From a virus, in the IMG/VR virus record IMGVR_UViG_3300030389_004018, positions 1 through 49,069 of that record: a stretch of 49,069 nt of DNA. The stretch is one strand, 5' to 3'. The notes below the pieces were generated by a model that saw only the letters and a program-made list of their open reading frames with translations, made no database searches and was not told where the DNA came from. A program made the translations under genes and the position numbers. This document shows positions 43,101-49,069 of the stretch, piece by piece (the stretch's first letter is position 1; every line of letters begins with the position of its first letter).

Positions 43101-46100
43101 CAAGAGTTTTATATGCCCGTAATGATACAAACTTATGGTCTGTTGGATTAAGAGACACTGATGATTTCTGGTTCTTTAGAGAAAGTGGTAGTGGAAATGC
43201 TATTTTTCAACATGGTAATGTTGGTATCGGAGAGACAACACCAACAGCATCCTTAGAGATAGCAGCAACAGATAAAGCAGGATTAAGAATAGTTGATAGT
43301 CATATTAATAATAACGCACCTTATATTGAAGTTATTGGAAAAAGAAATGGTCTTAATAATAGTCAATCTTTCGGTGGTCAGATATTTTTAGCTGGAAATG
43401 TAGGTGATGCAGGAGTTCATACTGGAAAAATTTTAGGTGCCGTTCTCTTTGGTGGTAATCATACAGATGGATCTTTATCTAATATTGCATATCCAGCTTC
43501 AATAGCTGGTGTTTCTGGTGGTAGTTTTGATTCTGTAACAGATATGCCGACAGATTTGATATTTCGTACTGGATCCACAGGTAGAACTCCAACAACACCT
43601 AATGTGGCTAGTGGTGATGAAAAATTCCGCATCACATCAGATGGTAATTTAATACACACATCAGTTAATAAAACAATTAGTTTAGTATCAACTCAAAACG
43701 CAGTAAACGCTGGTACAAAAATCGCATTCTTTGGTGCAAATCGATATACCACTGATCAAGAATTTGCATCAATCAAAGGTTTACTTAAAAATAATTCAGG
43801 TGGTTCTGGAAAACAAAAAGGTCACTTGTTATTCACAGTTGGAAGTAATTCCCACCAACACATAATGGATGATGATGGTAATGTTGGTATCGGAACTGAT
43901 GACCCATCATCAAAATTACATGTTTTTGGAAATGCAAATTTCACTGGTGGTGCAGATTTTGGGGGAAATGTAGATATTCAGGGAGATTTGAGTGTAAGTG
44001 GAACATTAACCTATGAAGACGTAACAAATATTGATTCGGTTGGTATTATAACAGCACAATCGGGTATTCATGTGGTTGGGACAGCTTCATCAGTTGGTAT
44101 TGGAACTAGTGCTCCAATAGTAAAACTACATGTTGTCGGAAATTCTAAATTTGAAGGTACTGGAAGATTTACCAATGATGTAACCATTAGTAGACCTAAC
44201 ACTGCGACATTAACAGTTGAGACATCTGCATCTTCTAGTTATGATGCATTGATTAAAATACGTGGTGCAAGAACAGGTCTCACCAATGATACATCAATGT
44301 TGCAGTTTGATAATAGCACAAATACACCCTATGTCATGGCGCAGATCGCTGCACAAGATCCAGTTGCAGATCACGGAGAAAAAAAAGGTCAATTAATTTT
44401 TAGAACTAATTCTGGTAGTAACCTTACTGAAAAAATGCGTATCGAGTCAGGTGGTAATATTGGTATCATAACCACTAATCCAAATGCAAAGTTACATATT
44501 GGACCTTTGAATGGTGATACAACACATCATTTATATCTTGCTTCTGGAAATAATGACTACGGAATAGTAATCGATACACATGATTTTGGTGCAGCAAATG
44601 TTCCATTAAGAATACTTACAAGAAGTAACAATAATGATACTGAAAGAGTTAGAGTATTGCAATCTGGTAATGTTGGTATTGGAATAACGAATCCAGCAGA
44701 TATTTTAACAATTAGTGGAGGTGGTGCTGCCGATAATGTTTCTTTAAGGATTATTGATCCGACTAATGCTGATTTTGGATCACATTTTAGTTACTTTGAA
44801 AATGACACTGATGGAACTAACTTAAATGAAGTCGTCGTTGGTGGAGTTACAGATAATGTAAAAAATAAAGTAATCAGAATTGCTAGAGATACTGGTGATG
44901 ATGTCATGTTCATCAATACCTCTAAGAGAGTTGGTATTGGATCTATGAGTCCAAAAGCAAAATTAGATATTTTAGACACTGGTTCTCAAGGTATTCTTAT
45001 TTCCTCTGGATCAACACAAGCAAATGATACTAATAAAGCAATCAGAGTAAGAAATGGAATTGGAATTACCGCAGATACTTTCGTTGTAAGTCATAGAGGA
45101 CAAGTTGGAATTAATACTTCTGGTGTTAGTGGTGTTAATGTTGGTATCGGCACCATTACTAACAGCGATGTCAGACTTAAAGTTACACATGATGGACTTA
45201 ATGAAGTTATACAGCAGTGGGGAGGTCATCAAGGTCCAATTGCTGGTCACAGATTTATGGAGTTATATTCTCCAGAGAATGATGCTAATACTGACTACTT
45301 TAAATTTAAAACAGGCAATGCAATTAAATTTAGAATTGATAGCATAGATGCAATAGCAATGAATTCAGATGGTAAAGTCGGTATCGGAACTGATAACGTA
45401 CAAGAAAAACTTCATGTACGTGGTAATGGTAATGTAACATCTTTTGTTGAAGCTGTTGCTGGTGATGCAATACTTGATTTATCAAATACTGGAGATGGTA
45501 ATTATAGCGGAATAAACTTTACAAGGCAAAGAAGCACTGGATCAGTTGTTGGTGGATCAATTTGGATGCCATCAGTTACTGCAAATAATAGTGCATTATT
45601 GTATCTACAAACACAATCTGCTTCAGCACAAGCAGGTCAGAGTGGTGCATTAAGCGATAATAATGGTGTTAGAGTAAAATTAGCATCACAACCTGGTGGT
45701 GTTGCTGCAGATAGTGCATTTAGTGTTGAAGTAGGTGCTTCAGAAAGACTTCGCATCACATCTACTGGTCAAGTTAAAATTACTGGAGTCGATGATCAAG
45801 ATAATTTAGTAGTTAATGGTGGTGGTAGCCAATTTGCAGTTCATCAAGATGATACAGATGGTGAAGTTAGTTTAAGAGCACAAGATGGAAGTGGAAATAA
45901 TTACACAAAGTACATGACTTTCTTCACTGAAAATGGTTCAGGACCAGAAGAAAGACTTCGTATCACAGAACCAGGTAATGTCGGTATCGGAATTACAACA
46001 CCACAGGCAAAATTAGACGTTTATGGAGATATAAGGGTACGTGATAAAATTGTATCTAGTCAGTATTCAGAAAGTTTCTTAGATTTTGATGATGATAATT

Positions 46101-47026
46101 CATCTACGCCATTCCCCACAGGCACAAATAATGTTACTCTTGCATCAATCTCTGGTTTAAGTTTAGTATATGACTCGAATAATAATGATAATAATGGATT
46201 TATGATCGCACATGGGAATGTGAATACTGAAAGTTCCACACCTGTGATGGTCATAGATGAAAAGGATGATGTTGGTATCGGAACCATACATCCAGAAGCA
46301 AAACTTGAGGTAAATGTAGGCACTGCTATTACTGCTTTTGATGTTAAAGGAAGTCAGGGACAATTATTCTCTGTAACGAATAGTTTGTCTTCAGGATCTA
46401 TATTCTCTGTAAATGATATTAGTGGATCACCAAGTATTGATGTTGACGCAGATGGGACAATTCAATTAGCTCCAAATTTACCATCAGAAAAAGTTGGTAT
46501 TGGAATCACAAATCCATCTACAAAATTACATGTTAATGGTGGTATAACCGCAACTACGTACAATGGTGGTACTTATGCAAAATACACTGGAGCAGCTGGT
46601 GATAGTGCAAATATTAATACTGCGAGTTCAACATTAATAGATTGGATGCAAACAAATACAGAAGTATTCAGTGCTCCAACTAACACCACTTTTACAAATA
46701 CTGGAACCGAGGTTACAATTCCCACCACTGGAATTTATCAAGTTATATTCAATGGATTCATACATGGAAATGGTGGTGGCCAAAGAAATAATATGACCTT
46801 CAGATTTAGAGTAAATGGATCTGATGTGAATACAGATGTGAGTCTTAATAACTATATACGTGGAGCTGGAATACACACTACATCTAGTGTAAATCTTAAT
46901 GCGATACTTAGTTTAAATGCATCCGATACACTTGGTGTTGCAAGTAAACGAGAATCAACTATTACTGCTTCTTGTGTGTTACGTAAAGATCAATGTTCTC
47001 TATCACTTGTACATATAGGATCATAA
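37196..47026 (+). CDS. Giant repetitive tail fibre-like protein (3276 aa)
   Basis: The N-terminus (IRIKRSAVSGKRPQLTDLQV, GELALNTYDG, TERDTGG) is the conserved attachment segment of cyanophage tail fibres. The body consists of about 25 beta repeats, each with a core like RITSTGNVGIGTDNPxxKLxV, plus three copies of a GTLTYEDVTNIDxxGxITAQ module and several VELYHDN modules. The C-terminal 150 residues resemble a C1q/TNF-like trimer head (TEVTIPTTGIYQVIFNGFIH, near the end CSLSLVHIGS). No endosialidase-type chaperone domain is seen. It is probably a trimeric receptor-binding fibre; no frameshift is present. Confidence 0.88.
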   Translation: MATPIRIKRSAVSGKRPQLTDLQVGELALNTYDGSLFTERDTGGVGIATTVSNLTPWTESYGASSISYLNSVGIGTTNPVAKLDVTGDSTFTGSMTVANGNIIGDDVTNISGINSVTATSFFGDGSGLTNTGAVLSAASGSQRLVLTSLTSGIMTTTATDADLSFNATSNLLSAGNAQFDGNVSIGGTLTYEDVTNIDAVGLITAQSGIDVTGGSVRIGDNASYTANSNGDNLVIGSLSGNHGITIISNNTISNNAASLFFGDSGSPIAGAIRYFHASNYMMFRVAGGERLRITGTGHIGINSSSPTHELEVLGDSSLKGNLNVTGVSTFSNKIVVDTSSISEFKGNGRIKISGASQTTKLHLQRGSTSDVAMRFENNHGSIYAGLAAGFNNNQRFIIGLDADLSNDPILIANETKHVIVGSSTTGVTLSGATGDFKATGIATIGTGVTVLTNGNVSIGGTLELFNTTGNPNNHPSEIKLSTFSIGQHNNVGTMKIMNNNATGTLIIGAGGGGGYGGITLFNKNLNAKYLQANNEGSVDLYHDGDLRFGTTGYGVTVFGTTETQQLNVTGFTTLSTGTKFFQHTPRIEMQGNSTAQFQLTNATSGTTLNDGMVMGFSSSSKVGFINVNESAHGFILKTSGNATTAERINISGVGTVSIRKGTTEEMITARPDGAVELYHDNVKRLATTNSGVDITDNLNVSGVSTFNNQIFTNKISNSGIITSNMIHLTGGSFTAPAPGGDTRNDTAIVVNENFGIYALELQVGSGNNDKFLRRIIEKENNILTIGQDDTSLFAAINIRPGNTGTVSIGNSGAVSLVGVSEDGTTAEIEKLRTVGSGITVFGTTETQKLNVTGVSTFVGNAQFNGNIGIGTTNPQQELHIQNNVPIIRFTKQNGTTDNKDWNIGAGTPQILRIQAIRDDGGGGGQLFDFYRNAGDVEEFRGKSGAAYWFTINNDTRRVGIGTDNPQALLDVSSDSPNLRITDLNSLVGAGNTSYTQLANLNGNTYVYTRANENNGSYLIGGHGNGVFDEFIRITSAGNVGIGTANPLGTGALANNTATLAVGILTANTIYGNVVGGLSPTGDVFIGGNLDVDGQTDLDVLNVSDTATFTGNVSASNLIVSRDGNANISLVDTGHGFSASTIGISNGGRDLAITAPRDIRLKPSGGEDGIVIENGGAVELYHNNVKKAETSVGGLQITGTTDTDQLNVSGVSTFVGNAEFKGNVSIAGTLTYEDVTNIDSIGIITAQTDIHVGAGISVVGVGSFGSLVVGGGTTLQSSTTTGTGKALRIISPSGYIEVGAQNTSNAHFYTDRQRFYFNKKIVVDGGAIGSFNEDLVLVTDGSEERIRIKNDTGHVGINSTEPETMLDVVESSTSRNWTPTSGVTALFERNNGTLITLVSNNSSVVGIDFGDSNDNNAGFIHYDHSDNSMFFRTNTDEQLRITSTGNVGIGTDNPTEKLHLAADSAFQILLKRSGASPSEVIFGNEGNTARISNNTNGIDFRTGSTPSSSMLIDQNGKVGIGTDDPDELLELGGTDPVLKLHDVAGGSTHGLKVSHDGVNATINLESAGLLSIKQTNGNAAANGIAFNTGNVDTEKVRITGIGSVGIGTNDPDGQLHISSGAGANGDCRVYIEADANNTDEGSNPFIIFKNDGGYENASVWCGNAPDGEGANDNSLNLSAATDVNGGIRFFTSDTAGGWETAPERARITSDGELLINAVTERSYVDGAGYTQTPKLQVESNSNVDTAISLRYNSGGGADVRRASFIFARTADGTAVSNDSVLGEVLFMGEGNSTLEKAASIRAEVDGTPGTNDMPGRLIFSTSDDGSDSPTERLRITSTGNIGIGTIDPAYTLDFGKSSSSTIRLVSGNDKTAIRIGAGGNASDVTLIRVDGVTANHDGESDDSASGFSFKYVGSGAGVNNRFSICPDNQTGTQFEGVTVLQDGKVGIGTASPDAILHAIGEIKVDASDYARVLYARNDTNLWSVGLRDTDDFWFFRESGSGNAIFQHGNVGIGETTPTASLEIAATDKAGLRIVDSHINNNAPYIEVIGKRNGLNNSQSFGGQIFLAGNVGDAGVHTGKILGAVLFGGNHTDGSLSNIAYPASIAGVSGGSFDSVTDMPTDLIFRTGSTGRTPTTPNVASGDEKFRITSDGNLIHTSVNKTISLVSTQNAVNAGTKIAFFGANRYTTDQEFASIKGLLKNNSGGSGKQKGHLLFTVGSNSHQHIMDDDGNVGIGTDDPSSKLHVFGNANFTGGADFGGNVDIQGDLSVSGTLTYEDVTNIDSVGIITAQSGIHVVGTASSVGIGTSAPIVKLHVVGNSKFEGTGRFTNDVTISRPNTATLTVETSASSSYDALIKIRGARTGLTNDTSMLQFDNSTNTPYVMAQIAAQDPVADHGEKKGQLIFRTNSGSNLTEKMRIESGGNIGIITTNPNAKLHIGPLNGDTTHHLYLASGNNDYGIVIDTHDFGAANVPLRILTRSNNNDTERVRVLQSGNVGIGITNPADILTISGGGAADNVSLRIIDPTNADFGSHFSYFENDTDGTNLNEVVVGGVTDNVKNKVIRIARDTGDDVMFINTSKRVGIGSMSPKAKLDILDTGSQGILISSGSTQANDTNKAIRVRNGIGITADTFVVSHRGQVGINTSGVSGVNVGIGTITNSDVRLKVTHDGLNEVIQQWGGHQGPIAGHRFMELYSPENDANTDYFKFKTGNAIKFRIDSIDAIAMNSDGKVGIGTDNVQEKLHVRGNGNVTSFVEAVAGDAILDLSNTGDGNYSGINFTRQRSTGSVVGGSIWMPSVTANNSALLYLQTQSASAQAGQSGALSDNNGVRVKLASQPGGVAADSAFSVEVGASERLRITSTGQVKITGVDDQDNLVVNGGGSQFAVHQDDTDGEVSLRAQDGSGNNYTKYMTFFTENGSGPEERLRITEPGNVGIGITTPQAKLDVYGDIRVRDKIVSSQYSESFLDFDDDNSSTPFPTGTNNVTLASISGLSLVYDSNNNDNNGFMIAHGNVNTESSTPVMVIDEKDDVGIGTIHPEAKLEVNVGTAITAFDVKGSQGQLFSVTNSLSSGSIFSVNDISGSPSIDVDADGTIQLAPNLPSEKVGIGITNPSTKLHVNGGITATTYNGGTYAKYTGAAGDSANINTASSTLIDWMQTNTEVFSAPTNTTFTNTGTEVTIPTTGIYQVIFNGFIHGNGGGQRNNMTFRFRVNGSDVNTDVSLNNYIRGAGIHTTSSVNLNAILSLNASDTLGVASKRESTITASCVLRKDQCSLSLVHIGS
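37741..37827 (+). repeat. TYEDVTNID module, copy 1
   Basis: Encodes SIGGTLTYEDVTNIDAVGLI and TAQSGIDV. Nearly the same segment appears at 40861 and 43991. Confidence 0.85.
40861..40947 (+). repeat. TYEDVTNID module, copy 2
   Basis: Encodes SIAGTLTYEDVTNIDSIGII and TAQTDIHV, preceded by a TFVGNAEFKGNV segment also shared with copy 1. Confidence 0.85.
43991..44077 (+). repeat. TYEDVTNID module, copy 3
   Basis: Encodes SVSGTLTYEDVTNIDSVGII and TAQSGIHV. The DNA is also close to copy 2, so recombination between copies is possible. Confidence 0.85.
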
Positions 47027-47046
47027 CTTTGATATTCGTGAGTATG

Positions 47047-47075
47047 TTGACATCTGTAATTTATTGTTTTATAAT
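47047..47075 (+). promoter_or_regulatory. Sigma70-like promoter of the glutaredoxin gene
   Basis: TTGACA (47047-47052), 17-nt spacer, TATAAT (47070-47075): exact hexamers and optimal spacing, 61 nt before the ATG. Confidence 0.82.
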
Positions 47076-47111
47076 GTGTAAGATTTAATAATTTTTTAAT
47101 TAGTTAAAATA

Positions 47112-47119
47112 GATAAATA
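47112..47119 (+). promoter_or_regulatory. T4-type late promoter box GATAAATA
   Basis: GATAAATA 16 nt before the glutaredoxin ATG, giving this gene both an early-type and a late-type promoter. Confidence 0.55.
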
Positions 47120-47135
47120 AAATTTTAAGACGCAT

Positions 47136-47378
47136 ATGAACTTTGCAGTTTATTCAAAAGAGGGATGTCCATATTGTGAAAAAATAAAAAAAGTTTTAGA
47201 CTTGACAAAAACTAGTTACGTGGTGTATAATTTAGGAGAGCACTTTGATAAAAAATCTTTTTATGATGAATTTGGTGAAGGTTCTACTTTTCCTCAAGTC
47301 ATTGTTGACGGTCAAAAGTTAGGAGGTTGTATTGACTCAATCAAATTCCTCCAAGAAAAAAAAGTTATCAACGTCTGA
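47136..47378 (+). CDS. grx: Glutaredoxin
   Basis: Encodes 80 residues with the CPYC active site (11-14), FPQVIVDG (cis-Pro loop) and GGCIDS (glutathione-binding GG). It is a standard dithiol glutaredoxin, likely an electron donor to the ribonucleotide reductase encoded at the left end. An internal TTGACA-N18-TATAAT (47202-47231) could serve the following genes. Length is normal. Confidence 0.93.
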   Translation: MNFAVYSKEGCPYCEKIKKVLDLTKTSYVVYNLGEHFDKKSFYDEFGEGSTFPQVIVDGQKLGGCIDSIKFLQEKKVINV

Positions 47379-47386
47379 GATAAATA
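47379..47386 (+). promoter_or_regulatory. T4-type late promoter box GATAAATA
   Basis: GATAAATA immediately after the glutaredoxin stop and 65 nt before the ATG at 47452. Confidence 0.5.
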
Positions 47387-47451
47387 AAACAAATCTCACG
47401 GTTGACCGTGGTACTGAACTCATCCTTAACAGGAGAAAAAAAGGAGGTAAA

Positions 47452-47676
47452 ATGGTGGATACGAATGTTTTATTAGTTATCGCATTACCGATTGCTTTTT
47501 TACTCTATATTCTTGGAATTGTTAGTGGATGGTTAATTCGAGATTACATGATGAATTATCAAGAAATTCCAAGACCACATCCAGAGATGTTTGATCAAAA
47601 TGGGAATTTAGTTCCTGATGATATTGTAGCATTTAGATTTGAAAATTATGACAACAACGAAGAAGACGACGACTAA
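47452..47676 (+). CDS. Small membrane protein with acidic tail
   Basis: Encodes 74 residues: MVDTNVLLVIALPIAFLLYI and on to about residue 28 form a membrane helix; the rest is polar, ending YDNNEEDDD. The ATG at 47452 is fixed by AAAGGAGG upstream; an in-frame reading from 47332 would overlap glutaredoxin and lacks a site. It overlaps the next gene by 29 nt. Function unknown. Confidence 0.72.
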   Translation: MVDTNVLLVIALPIAFLLYILGIVSGWLIRDYMMNYQEIPRPHPEMFDQNGNLVPDDIVAFRFENYDNNEEDDD

Positions 47677-48253
47677 ACCTAGAAAACCTAAGTCATTCAC
47701 CGTCAAAAAACAAGTAAGTCTCGACTTACCAAGAAATCCCTTTTTGTTTGAGGTATTAGATTTAGTATCAAAACAAAGAACTAAGGCAAAAAAAATTGAA
47801 GTTCTTAAAAAATATGAAGAGCTTCCATTAAAGGTTATCTTGATTTGGAATTTTGATGAGAGTGTAGTAAGTATTCTTCCACCTGGTGAAGTTCCATATA
47901 CAGGATATGATGATCAAAATGTTTATAAGGGAGGTGTGAGTGCCAGAATTTCTGAAGAGGTTAGATCTATGCACTCTCAAGGAAATTTTTCACTCGGAGT
48001 TAGTGATGGACAGGGACATACCACAATTCGTAGGGAGTCGAAACATTTTTATCGTTTCATAAAGGGTGGTGATGATGGATTAAACAATTTACGTAGAGAG
48101 AGTATGTTTATTAATATACTAGAAGGACTGCATCCATTAGAAGCAGAAATTGTAATCGCATGTAAAGATAAAAAACTAGGAGAGATTTATAAAATTACAA
48201 AAGAAGTTGTGGCAGAGGCTTATCCTGATATCACATGGGGAGGTAGATCATGA
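47648..48253 (+). CDS. Conserved T4-like phage protein (DUF6433-like)
   Basis: Encodes 201 residues from ATG 47648. A Lys/Thr-rich start is followed by NPFLFEVLDLVSKQRTKAKK, VILIWNFDESVVSILPPGEV and a C-terminal region (GLHPLEAEIVIACKDKKLGE). The pattern recurs in T4-like phages of marine hosts and, from memory, corresponds to DUF6433. Soluble; role unknown. It ends in an ATGA overlap. Confidence 0.72.
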   Translation: MTTTKKTTTKPRKPKSFTVKKQVSLDLPRNPFLFEVLDLVSKQRTKAKKIEVLKKYEELPLKVILIWNFDESVVSILPPGEVPYTGYDDQNVYKGGVSARISEEVRSMHSQGNFSLGVSDGQGHTTIRRESKHFYRFIKGGDDGLNNLRRESMFINILEGLHPLEAEIVIACKDKKLGEIYKITKEVVAEAYPDITWGGRS

Positions 48254-48558
48254 GTAGTGTATGGACATCAAGTGAGAAGGATGAGTTAAAAGAAAAATAT
48301 GGATGTGAAATATTGATTGAATGTGGATCAATTGATCAAGTTAAATCAAATAAGTATCCATCTGATGCATATATTGTTAAGTATGAAGTGGGTGATAAAT
48401 TATGTTATGATCTAACAAGAGGAACGAAAGTTGATTTATTTGATATGTATTATGATAAATTTAAAAAGGCATTAAAGTCAATTGAGTATGGTATGGGAAA
48501 CATCAAACCTCAATTATGGAATTATAATAAACCAAAAGAAAAGAAAAAGAGAAGATAA
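48250..48558 (+). CDS. Hypothetical protein, conserved-looking
   Basis: Encodes 102 residues, soluble, with a basic C-terminal tail (YNKPKEKKKRR). It is coupled to the DUF6433-like gene by ATGA. The central part (SDAYIVKYEVGDKLCYDLTR) looks like a small beta domain. Function unknown. Confidence 0.7.
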   Translation: MSSVWTSSEKDELKEKYGCEILIECGSIDQVKSNKYPSDAYIVKYEVGDKLCYDLTRGTKVDLFDMYYDKFKKALKSIEYGMGNIKPQLWNYNKPKEKKKRR

Positions 48559-48589
48559 TATAAAATTGTAACAGAAATTACAAAACTTC

Positions 48590-48618
48590 TTGACTATATA
48601 GTGTGGGTATGCTAACAT
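48590..48618 (+). promoter_or_regulatory. Sigma70-like promoter
   Basis: TTGACT (48590-48595), 17-nt spacer, TAACAT (48613-48618), 18 nt before ATG 48637. It may drive both the 48637 gene and the riboswitch-controlled gene. Confidence 0.6.
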
Positions 48619-48636
48619 ACCTTTACGTTCATCCAA

Positions 48637-48840
48637 ATGATAGAACTCACACTACTGGCATCACTCCTCTCTGAACACAATGCTTCCCACTGGGAAATGT
48701 CTTGTTCAGAATGGAATAAAAACAGAATTGAGATACTTAGTGATAAAAATCTTAACTCTGATGCTCACGAGTATCTTATAGATTACTTGAGAACTAAGGT
48801 GTCAGATGACTGTGATGCTTATATCATCGGACGCAAGTAA
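48637..48840 (+). CDS. Small hypothetical protein
   Basis: Encodes 67 residues, acidic and soluble (MIELTLLASLLSEHNASHWE onward), with Cys at 23 and 59. The short distance to the promoter leaves almost no leader. The riboswitch-like element follows its stop directly. Function unknown. Confidence 0.65.
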   Translation: MIELTLLASLLSEHNASHWEMSCSEWNKNRIEILSDKNLNSDAHEYLIDYLRTKVSDDCDAYIIGRK

Positions 48841-48850
48841 GCCGACACGG

Positions 48851-48905
48851 AACGGGTTCGTTCATCTCCCACGGGAGACGCAAATGCCGACTGAAGGAAC
48901 GGGAG
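48851..48905 (+). promoter_or_regulatory. Glutamine riboswitch (Downstream-peptide/glnA class)
   Basis: CGTTC (48859-48863) pairs with GAACG (48897-48901). Between them are the TCTCCC/GGGAGA hairpin, a GACGCAAATG segment and CTGAAGGAACG, which match the glnA/Downstream-peptide aptamer as remembered (CGUUC..., GACGGAAGU-like, CUGAAGGAACG). Known examples lie in Synechococcus, Prochlorococcus and their phages just before short DUF4278-type genes, exactly as here. It would control the next gene according to glutamine, a nitrogen-status signal. Confidence 0.82.
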
Positions 48906-48937
48906 TAAAAAACCCTACTACTTACAGGAGAAAACCG

Positions 48938-49063
48938 ATGGCAAAAGTCACATACCGTGGTGTCGTATATGACACCGACAGGAACAAAGCAAAGCAGACT
49001 AACAAGGTCGATCTAACTTACCGTGGTGTAAGACAAGAAAAAGAACTTACAAGTATTAAATGA
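48938..49063 (+). CDS. DUF4278-like small protein
   Basis: Encodes 41 residues with two YRGV repeats (MAKVTYRGVVYD and DLTYRGVRQEKE), typical of the short peptide downstream of glutamine riboswitches. The ATG at 48938 follows ACAGGAG. Role unknown; in cyanobacteria such peptides are linked to nitrogen control by context. An upstream in-frame extension is a translation of the riboswitch itself. Confidence 0.85.
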   Translation: MAKVTYRGVVYDTDRNKAKQTNKVDLTYRGVRQEKELTSIK

Positions 49064-49069
49064 TTGAAA

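Noticed and set aside
38341-46876. Many open frames of 60-100 residues on the minus strand within the giant fibre gene
   Set aside because: They arise from the biased codon use of the repeats; no start signals or conserved features.
37196-47026. Repeated sequence considered as a CRISPR array or tandem non-coding repeat
   Set aside because: The repeats are in frame within one uninterrupted gene, have irregular spacing and encode a known fibre motif.
48806-48937. In-frame extension upstream of the DUF4278 gene, giving an 85-residue protein
   Set aside because: The extension runs through the riboswitch hairpins and starts inside the 48637 gene; the ATG at 48938 has its own ribosome binding site. 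The extra residues are a translation of the conserved RNA.

Overview
The window is part of the genome of a T4-like marine cyanophage (a contractile-tailed phage of Prochlorococcus or Synechococcus). This rests on the combination of nrdA/nrdB, psbA, four hli genes, plastoquinol terminal oxidase, transaldolase talC, a ferredoxin-dependent bilin reductase and a giant repetitive tail fibre, on TATAAATA-type T4 late promoters, and on AT-rich DNA packed with very small overlapping genes. Nearly everything is on the plus strand. The exception is three genes for exported proteins at 9475-11141.

Layout. (1) 1-9474: the end of nrdA, nrdB, a GIY-YIG-like nuclease, many small membrane or hypothetical proteins, two 2OG-Fe(II) oxygenase-like proteins, the bilin reductase, PTOX and a staphylococcal-nuclease-like protein. 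(2) 9475-11141: the minus-strand trio of signal-peptide proteins. (3) 11188-15037: talC behind a long structured leader RNA, a small barrel-like exported protein, terminators and small membrane proteins. (4) 15042-31229: a 16-kb nucleotide-sugar and glycosyltransferase island starting at a near-perfect sigma70 promoter. It carries a phosphomannose-isomerase-type cupin, a 4,6-dehydratase, GDP-mannose 3,5-epimerase, UDP-galactopyranose mutase, GT11/GT6/GT2/GT92/GT25-type transferases, methyltransferases and a four-activity NDP-heptose set. (5) 31314-34551: four hli genes, a chain of tiny membrane proteins and psbA. (6) 34576-47026: three tandem LamG-like genes, an HNH endonuclease and a 3276-residue fibre with a C1q/TNF-like C-terminus. 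(7) 47047-49063: glutaredoxin, conserved cyanophage proteins, and a glutamine-riboswitch-like element before a DUF4278 gene.

Two promoter classes fit gene role. TTGACA-N17-TATAAT-type promoters, like those of the host, precede talC, the 12560 gene, the glycan island, hli, psbA, glutaredoxin and the 48637 gene. The NATAAATA late boxes precede the LamG genes, the giant fibre and several small genes. Glutaredoxin has both.

How the genes may work together (inference). The photosynthesis and carbon genes keep host electron flow and pentose metabolism running to feed nucleotide reduction by NrdAB. The sugar island would make activated mannose-, galactose- and heptose-type sugars and a fucosylated, blood-group-like glycan, to change the host surface or decorate virions. 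The most interesting items are the possible talC to NDP-heptose link, the ABO-like transferase set, a 32-nt leader element shared by psbA and the 12560 gene, the switch-like talC leader, and the minus-strand secretion operon. All functions are read from sequence patterns; no search was run.
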